Assembly (NCBI GenBank): GCA_035263845.1
Contig: DATFQY010000200.1
Location: 1 to 6,149, forward strand
Length of the DNA: 6,149 nucleotides
Source of the DNA: JAWOLE01 sp035263845
GTDB lineage: Bacteria > Acidobacteriota > Thermoanaerobaculia > UBA5066 > Gp7-AA6
Direction of reading: 5' to 3'
Shown: positions 1-5,038 of the stretch, one piece after another
How the letters are laid out: each line of letters opens with the position of its first letter
Position numbering within the stretch: position 1 is the stretch's first letter
Program-made: the position numbers and the translations under genes
Notes under the pieces: generated by a model
Seen by the model: the letters and a program-made list of their open reading frames with translations, nothing else
What the model was told of the DNA's origin: nothing
Databases searched by the model: none

Positions 1-1
1 C

Positions 2-853
2 CCCGTTGGCGCTGGGCGCCTCCGTGACGTAGACGCGCCCGGCGAAGATGTCGAAGTGGATCGGGCTGGTGAAGCCGACGTAGGTGAGGAGGGCGCCGCT
101 CTTCGGGTCGAACATCTGTACCTCGCCGCCCGAAAGCTGACACAGCCAGAGGTTGCCGTCGTCGTCGAAGGCGATCTGGCTCGTGTTGAGCCGCCCGTTG
201 TTGGGGTCGAAAAAGGTCCAGGACGTCTCCGTCGCGGCCCCGGGCACGTACCGGACGATCCGGTTGTTACCGAAGTCCGCCAGCCACAGGGCGCCGTCGG
301 GTCCCAGGACCATGTCGGCGTAGGCGAAGGTCTGGCTCGAGCGGTAGTCCACGACGGCGAGGGTGTCGAGATCGACGGACTGGAGACGGCCATTGGTCTG
401 CGGGATCCAGAGCTTGTTGTTCTGGTCCACGTAAAAGCCGGCGGGCTTGGACCCGGGAATGTCCCACTCCCGCAGCTGTCCGGTCTCGGTGTCGAGCCGC
501 GCGTAGATTGAGCGGCCGGCGTCGATCAGGCTCTCCCCGTTCTCGATGAAGTAGACGTACTTTCCGTCCACCCTCAGGTCCACCGGGTTGGCTCCCAGGT
601 TGGAGTTGTCCCGGATCTGCCACGTCTTCATGGAGACCCCGTCCGGCTGGAGCTGGACGATCTTGTCGTTGGAGGGGATCAGGAACCAGACCGAGCCGTC
701 CGGCCGGGGGACGAAGCGCACCCCCGTGACGGGCTTGCCGTTCTCGACGAGCATCTTCTCGCCCGAGGGGACGGTCGTGGTGGTCTGGGCCGTGAGGATC
801 GAGGAGGCCGCGAGGCACAGGACGATCGAGATGAGGCTCTTCCGGTTGGACAT
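2..853 (-). CDS. Secreted beta-propeller protein, Vgb/NHL/SMP-30-like (C-terminus off the left edge)
   Basis: The minus-strand frame is open from an ATG at 853-851 to the left edge, giving 284 residues without a stop. Residues 1-22 form a Sec-type signal peptide: basic start (MSNRK), hydrophobic core (LISIVLCLAASSIL), and probable cleavage near TAQ. The rest is repeated beta-propeller blades, each with a 'DG-x-(L/V)W' core: about residues 46-70 (PDGSVWF), 90-132 (VDGKYVYF), 136-175 (NNKLWIP), 178-212 (GPDGALWLADFGNNRIVRY), 222-262 (DDDGNLWLCQ) and 264 onward. This pattern is typical of streptogramin-lyase-like, NHL and SMP-30 propellers. The fold is well supported; the activity is not, and most such secreted proteins are not antibiotic lyases. 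The start is secure because an in-frame stop (896-898) precedes it with no other ATG, GTG or TTG between. No Shine-Dalgarno is visible (upstream TTATGATCGCTCG), so initiation may be weak or leaderless. It is divergent from the radical SAM gene. Confidence 0.82.
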   Translation of the reverse strand, partial: MSNRKSLISIVLCLAASSILTAQTTTTVPSGEKMLVENGKPVTGVRFVPRPDGSVWFLIPSNDKIVQLQPDGVSMKTWQIRDNSNLGANPVDLRVDGKYVYFIENGESLIDAGRSIYARLDTETGQLREWDIPGSKPAGFYVDQNNKLWIPQTNGRLQSVDLDTLAVVDYRSSQTFAYADMVLGPDGALWLADFGNNRIVRYVPGAATETSWTFFDPNNGRLNTSQIAFDDDGNLWLCQLSGGEVQMFDPKSGALLTYVGFTSPIHFDIFAGRVYVTEAPSANG

Positions 854-923
854 CGAGCGATCATAACGTCGCGCCGGGCGGAGGCATTTCCAACTTTACA
901 AACGTGTTATTCGTAGTGAAGCC
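854..923. promoter_or_regulatory. Divergent intergenic region, likely carrying promoters for both flanking genes
   Basis: These 70 bp separate two divergently oriented genes and must hold at least one start site in each direction if both genes are expressed. The stretch from about 887 to 920 is markedly more AT-rich than its surroundings. On the plus strand, TTTACA (895-900) could be a -35 element, but no good -10 lies at the right spacing. On the minus strand, TATGAT, immediately upstream of the propeller start, resembles a -10 box. These matches are weak, so only the location is supported, not individual boxes. Confidence 0.35.
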
Positions 924-2036
924 ATGTCCAGCGCGCCCTCGATTGCCCCGACTCTCGCCCGCCGCACCGTCGCGGCGGCGCCGGAGCTCGTCGAGCGGCT
1001 GCCGGACGGCCGGCTGCGCTGCTACTCCTGCGGCCATCGGTGCCCGATCCCCGAGGGCCGCCAGGGCGTCTGCCGCGTCCGGTACAACGAGGGAGGGGTC
1101 CTGAAGGTTCCCTGGGGCTACGTCGGGGCGATCCAGTGCGACCCGATCGAGAAGAAGCCGTTCTTTCACGCGCTTCCGGGCTCCGACGCGCTGTCCTTCG
1201 GGATGCTCGGATGCGACCTGCACTGCGCCTACTGCCAGAACTGGTTCACGTCTCAGTCCATCCGCGACCCGGAGGCGGTCGGGAAGCCCCGCGACGTGTC
1301 GGCGTCGGGCCTGGCGGACCTCGCGGTCGAGTGCGGCGCGCCGACGGTCGTCTCGACCTACAACGAGCCGCTCATCACCTCGGAGTGGGCCGTGGAGGTC
1401 TTCCGCGAGGCGAAGAGCCGCGGCCTCTACACGGCCTACGTCTCAAACGGCAACGGCACGCCGCAGGTGCTCGATTACATCCGGCCCTGGGTGGACTTCT
1501 ACAAGGTGGACCTGAAGTCCATGGACGACAAGCACTACCGGGAGCTCGGCGGAGTCCTCCAGAACGTCCTCGATTCGATCCAGGGGATCCACGACCGCGG
1601 CATCTGGCTTGAAGTCCTGACCCTCGTCATTCCCGGCTTCAATGATTCCGACGCGGAGCTGACGCGGGCGGCGGGGTTCGTGGCGTCCGTTTCGAAGGAC
1701 ATCCCCTGGCACGTGACGGCCTTTCATCCCGACTACAAGATGAACGACCGGGGAGCGACTCCGGCGGAGACACTCCTGCGGGCGGCGCGGATCGGGAAGG
1801 CGCAGGGCCTCCGCTACGTCTACGCCGGCAACCTTCCCGGGAGAACCGGCGAGTGGGAGAACACGCGCTGCCCCGAGTGCGGGACGACCGTGATCGAGCG
1901 CTACGGCTTCCGGGTCGTCAAGAACCGGCTCGAGGCCGGCGCCTGCCCGCGCTGCTCGACCCCGATCCCGGGCCGCTGGGACGCCCGCGTCGAAGGAACC
2001 ACCAGGACCAACGGAATCCCGCTTCCCGTCTTCTAG
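924..2036 (+). CDS. amrS: AmmeMemoRadiSam system radical SAM enzyme
   Basis: A 370-residue radical SAM protein. The [4Fe-4S]/SAM motif CxxxCxxC is C97-C101-C104 (GCDLHCAYCQNW). The family's extra cysteines are present: an N-terminal cluster C33, C36, C40 and C50 (CYSCGHRCPIPEGRQGVC) and a C-terminal zinc-ribbon-like set C316, C319, C341 and C344. Other family blocks are STYNEP (144-149), YKVDLKSM (193-200), TAFHPDYKM (265-273) and YAGNLPG (300-306). These identify AmrS, often mislabelled pyruvate formate-lyase activating enzyme; a true activase would be shorter, lack the terminal cysteine sets and sit beside a glycyl radical enzyme. Homologues are usually encoded with AMMECR1-like and Memo-like partners, but neither is in this window. 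The substrate is not established. It should be cytoplasmic and oxygen-sensitive. The start is the only canonical one after the in-frame stop at 864-866; its ribosome site is weak (GTGAA at 916-920). Confidence 0.92.
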   Translation: MSSAPSIAPTLARRTVAAAPELVERLPDGRLRCYSCGHRCPIPEGRQGVCRVRYNEGGVLKVPWGYVGAIQCDPIEKKPFFHALPGSDALSFGMLGCDLHCAYCQNWFTSQSIRDPEAVGKPRDVSASGLADLAVECGAPTVVSTYNEPLITSEWAVEVFREAKSRGLYTAYVSNGNGTPQVLDYIRPWVDFYKVDLKSMDDKHYRELGGVLQNVLDSIQGIHDRGIWLEVLTLVIPGFNDSDAELTRAAGFVASVSKDIPWHVTAFHPDYKMNDRGATPAETLLRAARIGKAQGLRYVYAGNLPGRTGEWENTRCPECGTTVIERYGFRVVKNRLEAGACPRCSTPIPGRWDARVEGTTRTNGIPLPVF

Positions 2037-2040
2037 GGAC

Positions 2041-2110
2041 GTTGAGGGTTGAGAGGTCAGGGGCAAGTGCAGCTCCGGTCTCTCTTGCCTCTCAACCCTA
2101 AACGCTCAAC
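2041..2110. repeat. Inverted repeat of GTTGAG/CTCAAC units (intergenic stem-loop)
   Basis: The left arm contains GTTGAG twice (2041-2046, 2048-2053) and the right arm CTCAAC twice (2091-2096, 2105-2110). The best pairing is a perfect 12-bp match, AGGGTTGAGAGG at 2045-2056 with CCTCTCAACCCT at 2088-2099. An alternative keeps 10 bp of that stem and adds GGCAAG (2062-2067) paired with CTTGCC (2084-2089), leaving a left-side bulge. The element begins 5 nt after the amrS stop codon. No T-run follows the right arm, so it is not a classical intrinsic terminator, though it could slow polymerase or protect the 3' end of the amrS message. The nested unit structure looks more like a dispersed genomic repeat. 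Confidence 0.7.
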
Positions 2111-2158
2111 AAACCTCGTAAACCTCAGCGGTTCCCCCTCGTCCAACGGGCATCGGGT

Positions 2159-2165
2159 AGGAGGG
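2159..2165 (+). promoter_or_regulatory. Strong ribosome binding site for the first DUF1800 gene
   Basis: AGGAGGG lies 7 nt before the ATG at 2173, an ideal Shine-Dalgarno position. It overlaps an in-frame stop codon (TAG, 2158-2160), which fixes the start and excludes an N-terminal extension such as a signal peptide. Confidence 0.88.
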
Positions 2166-2172
2166 TTCCCGC

Positions 2173-3558
2173 ATGGCCTCCATCAACTGGACTCGGGACG
2201 CGGCGGCGCACCTCTTGAGGCGGGCGGGGTTCGGAGGAACGCCGGCCGAGATCGACGCGCTCTACGCGAAGGGGCTCGAAGGGGCCGTCTCCTCGCTCGT
2301 GGACTACGACTCGGTGGACACCTCCGCCTACGAGGCCGCCCTCGCCGCGAAGAACTACAACCTGCTGACGCTGCGGGGAATCACGACCTGGTTCCTCGAC
2401 CGCATGGCGTTTTCTCCGCGCCCCCTCGAGGAGAAGATGACCTACTTCTGGAACCTCCACTGGACCTCGGGGATCTCCAAGGTCAAGGGCGTCACGCTGA
2501 TCCTGAACCAGAACAAGACCGAGCGGCAGTACGCGCTGGCGAAGTTCGACGACCTCGTCGTCAAGGTCTCCCAGGACCCGGCGATGCTCGTGTGGCTGGA
2601 CAACTGGCTCTCGCAGGCCTCCAAGCCCAACGAGAACTACGCGCGCGAGCTGATGGAGCTCTTCACGCTCGGCGTGAACAGCGGCTACACGCAGGGCGAC
2701 GTCACTCAGGCGGCGCGCGCGCTGACCGGCTGGACGCTGACGCCCAGGAGCTACACGCAGGCGGACAACTACAACGGTGCGACCTTCCAGGACACGCCGG
2801 CGATCCACGACAACGGCTCCAAGACCTTCCTCGGCCAGACGGGCAACTGGACCGGCTACGACGCCGTCAACATCATCCTGAACTGGAGCGACTCGAAGGG
2901 GACGAAGTCCGGACGGTTCCTCTCAGCGAAGCTCTGGACCTACCTCGCGGGGACCTACCCGGCGGACTTCATCGTGGACCAGCTCGGCGCGGTGTACGAC
3001 TCCAAGGCCCACTCGGTCCGGGAGCTCGTCCGGGCGATCTTCCTCTCGCCCGAGTTCTACGAGGCCCACACTCGCAAGACCTGGGTCCGAAGCCCCGTCG
3101 AGTACGCGGTGGCCTCCGTGAGGATGCTGGAGGGCTCGACGGACTTCGGCAGCGCCTTCAACTCGCTCTCGGGGATGGGACAGGTGATCTTCAACCCCGA
3201 GGACGCGAAGGGGTGGGACTGGGGAACGTCCTGGATGAATACCGGGACCCTCTTCGCGCGGGCCTCCCTGTCCAACACGATGGCGACCAACCGAGGGAAC
3301 AACGGCACGCGCTTCGATCCCAACAAGCTCCTGGCCGGCAAGGACGCCTCGACGGCGGACAAGGTGGTCGACATCCTGGCCGACCGCCTGAACATCGCCG
3401 ACGTGACCCCGGACGTGCGCGCCGCCTGGATCAACTACATGAACGCGAACGACGACGGCTCGCGCGGGAACTGGACGAACACGGCAGCCAACGTGGACAA
3501 GAAGGTGCGCGGGGTCGTCCACCTGATGCTGACGAGCCCCGCGTTTCATCTGGCCTGA
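2173..3558 (+). CDS. DUF1800 family protein, first copy
   Basis: A complete 461-residue DUF1800 (PF08811) protein, the usual length for the compact form of this family. Conserved blocks in order: AHLLRRAGFGGTPAEID near the N-terminus (12-28), RPLEEKMTYFWNLHWTSG (83-100), NENYARELMELFTLGV (153-168), DVTQAARALTGWTL (176-189), HDNGSKTFLG (212-221), VRSPVEY (305-311), FNPEDAKGWDWGTSWMNTGT (340-359) and a C-terminal LMLTSPAFHLA (451-461). The molecular function is unknown. There is no signal peptide or membrane segment, and the domain begins almost at residue 1. The start is fixed by a strong ribosome site and an in-frame stop at 2158-2160. The DUF1501 gene follows after 19 nt with its own strong ribosome site, so the two are almost certainly co-transcribed and probably made in similar amounts. 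A paralogue begins at 5039. Confidence 0.95.
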   Translation: MASINWTRDAAAHLLRRAGFGGTPAEIDALYAKGLEGAVSSLVDYDSVDTSAYEAALAAKNYNLLTLRGITTWFLDRMAFSPRPLEEKMTYFWNLHWTSGISKVKGVTLILNQNKTERQYALAKFDDLVVKVSQDPAMLVWLDNWLSQASKPNENYARELMELFTLGVNSGYTQGDVTQAARALTGWTLTPRSYTQADNYNGATFQDTPAIHDNGSKTFLGQTGNWTGYDAVNIILNWSDSKGTKSGRFLSAKLWTYLAGTYPADFIVDQLGAVYDSKAHSVRELVRAIFLSPEFYEAHTRKTWVRSPVEYAVASVRMLEGSTDFGSAFNSLSGMGQVIFNPEDAKGWDWGTSWMNTGTLFARASLSNTMATNRGNNGTRFDPNKLLAGKDASTADKVVDILADRLNIADVTPDVRAAWINYMNANDDGSRGNWTNTAANVDKKVRGVVHLMLTSPAFHLA

Positions 3559-3564
3559 CGTTCA

Positions 3565-3570
3565 AAGGAG
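3565..3570 (+). promoter_or_regulatory. Ribosome binding site for the DUF1501 gene
   Basis: AAGGAG sits 7 nt before the ATG at 3578, inside the 19-nt gap after the DUF1800 stop codon. It confirms the start that places the twin-arginine motif at the extreme N-terminus. Confidence 0.88.
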
Positions 3571-3577
3571 ACCGGCG

Positions 3578-4825
3578 ATGGCGATCTCACGACGCGACTT
3601 CCTGCTCCGGAGCGCGGGCTTCGTGTCGGTCTCGGCGATGGTTCCGCGCTGGGCCGTCGCGGGGACGAAGGTGTTCGAGGAATCCGTCGGCGCGGAGGCG
3701 GCCGGCCGCACGCTCGTCGTGCTGGAGCTGATGGGTGGAAACGACGGGTTGAATACCGTCATCCCTTACACCGACCCGGCCTATCCCCAGGTCCGCTCCC
3801 GGATCGGGATTTCCCAGGCCTCGACGCTTCCCCTGGATTCCCGACTCGGCTTGAACCCCGTGATGACCGGGATCAAGTCCCTCTGGGACAAGAACCGCGT
3901 CGCGCTGATCGAAAACGTCGGGTATCCCAACTCGAGCCTCTCCCACTTCACCTCGCGCGACATCTGGCACACGGCGGACCCCGCCCTGGCGCAGAGGCGC
4001 GGGTGGCTCGGACGCTGGGCGGACGCGGCGATCGGCAACAGCGACAACCCGCTTTCCTGCGCCGCGATCTCGCAGACTTTGCCGCGGACTCTGCTCGCCG
4101 ACAGCGTCAGCGTTCCCTCGTTCGTCAACCTCGCCAGCTACACGTACACGACGGACGGCACCTACCCGGGCGACCGCAACAACCAGTTGAACACGTTCCT
4201 CCTCGAGAGCTCCGACGAGTACGAGATCGAGAACACGATGTCGGAGGTGACCGCGTTGGGAACGGCGGCGATGTCCTCCTCGACGATCCTCCAGAGCGTC
4301 AGCAACGGCTACGTCGCGGGCGGGCAGTACCCCGCGGGGACCCTCGGCGCCGGCCTGCTGTTGATCGCGCAGATCATCAACGCCAACGTCGGGGCGCGCA
4401 TCCTCTACGTCACCTTCGGCGGGTTCGACAACCACGCCAACGAGGACAACGACCACGACGGCCTGCTCCAAAACGTCTCCGACGGCGTCAAGGCGTTCTT
4501 CGACGACCTCGACGCGCACGGAAAAGCCCATGACGTGCTTCTGATGATGTGGTCGGAGTTCGGGCGTCGCGTCCAGGACAATGCGTCGAGGGGGACCGAC
4601 CACGGCACCTCGGCCCCGCACTTCGTCGTGGGCGACGCGGTCAAGCCGGGAATCTACGGCGGGCCGCCGAACCTGACCAGCCTCGACTCCAACGGAAACC
4701 TGAAGATCGAGAACGACTTCCGTTCCTACTACGGAACGATCCTCTCCGACTGGCTGAAGGCCGACGCCAACGCGATCCTGGGCTCCTGGCCGAACCTCGG
4801 CTTCGTCAACAAGGGGTACGTCTAA
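3578..4825 (+). CDS. DUF1501 family protein with twin-arginine signal
   Basis: A complete 415-residue DUF1501 (PF07394) protein. The N-terminus is a textbook Tat signal: SRRDFL at 4-9, a hydrophobic stretch to about residue 22, and a likely AVA-G cleavage site at 26-29, so export in folded form is predicted. Family blocks are LELMGGNDGLNT (49-60), SLSHFTSRDIWHT (120-132), GGFDNHANE (281-289), WSEFGRR (325-331), SRGTDHGTSAPHFVVG (337-352) and DFRSYYGTILSDWL (380-393). As I recall, DUF1501 belongs to the alkaline-phosphatase/sulfatase superfamily. On that basis D56, D284, H286, D341 and H342 are candidate metal ligands; this is inference, since no activity is established for the family. It is the downstream gene of a two-gene unit with DUF1800, a pairing seen in many bacteria. 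A second DUF1800 gene follows after a repeat-bearing gap of 213 nt. Confidence 0.94.
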   Translation: MAISRRDFLLRSAGFVSVSAMVPRWAVAGTKVFEESVGAEAAGRTLVVLELMGGNDGLNTVIPYTDPAYPQVRSRIGISQASTLPLDSRLGLNPVMTGIKSLWDKNRVALIENVGYPNSSLSHFTSRDIWHTADPALAQRRGWLGRWADAAIGNSDNPLSCAAISQTLPRTLLADSVSVPSFVNLASYTYTTDGTYPGDRNNQLNTFLLESSDEYEIENTMSEVTALGTAAMSSSTILQSVSNGYVAGGQYPAGTLGAGLLLIAQIINANVGARILYVTFGGFDNHANEDNDHDGLLQNVSDGVKAFFDDLDAHGKAHDVLLMMWSEFGRRVQDNASRGTDHGTSAPHFVVGDAVKPGIYGGPPNLTSLDSNGNLKIENDFRSYYGTILSDWLKADANAILGSWPNLGFVNKGYV

Positions 4826-4843
4826 GGTCGAGGCCCGTCCTCA

Positions 4844-4878
4844 CCGTGCCGTAGGGGAGGCCCTTGGGCCTCCCGCCA
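4844..4878 (+). repeat. REP-like palindromic element, left copy
   Basis: The 29-nt core is at 4850-4878. It reads CGTAG at its left end and CGCCA at its right, around a perfect 9-bp hairpin, GGGAGGCCC (4855-4863) with GGGCCTCCC (4866-4874), across TT. A flank at 4844-4849 pairs with the flank of the right copy, with one mismatch and one wobble. The element lies 18 nt after the DUF1501 stop codon. The form resembles dispersed GTAGGGG-type intergenic repeats known in several phyla. No T-run follows, so termination is only a possible side effect. Confidence 0.82.
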
Positions 4879-4918
4879 CCGACGTGTGAAACCGGCTGTG
4901 CCCCCTCGACCGCTGACA

Positions 4919-4953
4919 TGGCGGGAGGGGCAAGCCCCTCCCCTACGATACGG
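4919..4953 (-). repeat. REP-like palindromic element, right copy (inverted)
   Basis: The 29-nt core at 4919-4947 is the reverse complement of the left copy at 25 of 29 positions. Its own hairpin is GGGAGGGGC (4923-4931) with GCCCCTCCC (4934-4942) across AA. All four differences from the left copy fall in the stem as paired changes (CC/GG against GG/CC), so both copies fold perfectly. The two copies face each other across about 40 nt, the arrangement of BIME-type repeat pairs. Confidence 0.82.
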
Positions 4954-5027
4954 CCCGACTTCTGACGCGGGCCGGGAGTATGCTTTTCACCAGTCGGGGA
5001 ACGCGTGTGACGCCCACATTCCCAAGA

Positions 5028-5034
5028 GAGGTGA
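5028..5034 (+). promoter_or_regulatory. Ribosome binding site for the second DUF1800 gene
   Basis: GAGGTGA matches the anti-Shine-Dalgarno sequence over seven bases and ends 4 nt before the ATG at 5039, with GAGG at normal spacing. The frame stays open upstream but has no ATG, GTG or TTG for about 100 nt, so this site decides the start. Confidence 0.85.
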
Positions 5035-5038
5035 ATCC

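Noticed and set aside
56..818. Other open frames in the leftmost 850 bases, on both strands
   Set aside because: The minus-strand frame ending at 853 has a signal peptide and repeated propeller blades; the others lack any recognisable pattern.
2..853. True virginiamycin B lyase (resistance enzyme)
   Set aside because: The propeller repeats fit many secreted proteins of this fold, the signal peptide is atypical for the cytoplasmic resistance enzyme, and I cannot place catalytic residues.
924..2036. Pyruvate formate-lyase activating enzyme
   Set aside because: The additional N- and C-terminal cysteine sets and total length match AmrS, and no glycyl radical enzyme is adjacent.
2045..2099. Intrinsic terminator for amrS
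   Set aside because: The stem is good, but the loop is long and no T-run follows, so I recorded it as a repeat.
2049..3731. Long plus-strand open frame of 560 codons overlapping the first DUF1800 gene
   Set aside because: Its translation is rich in Arg, Gly and Pro with no domain, as expected for an alternate frame of GC-rich coding DNA, and the DUF1800 frame has family motifs throughout.
3587..4621. Minus-strand open frame of 344 codons opposite the DUF1501 gene
   Set aside because: It is an antisense shadow of a gene with clear family motifs, with low-complexity composition and no supported start.
4979..4984. TATGCT as a -10 box for the second DUF1800 gene
   Set aside because: The only -35-like sequence nearby (TCTGAC, 4961-4966) is 12 nt away, too close for a standard promoter.
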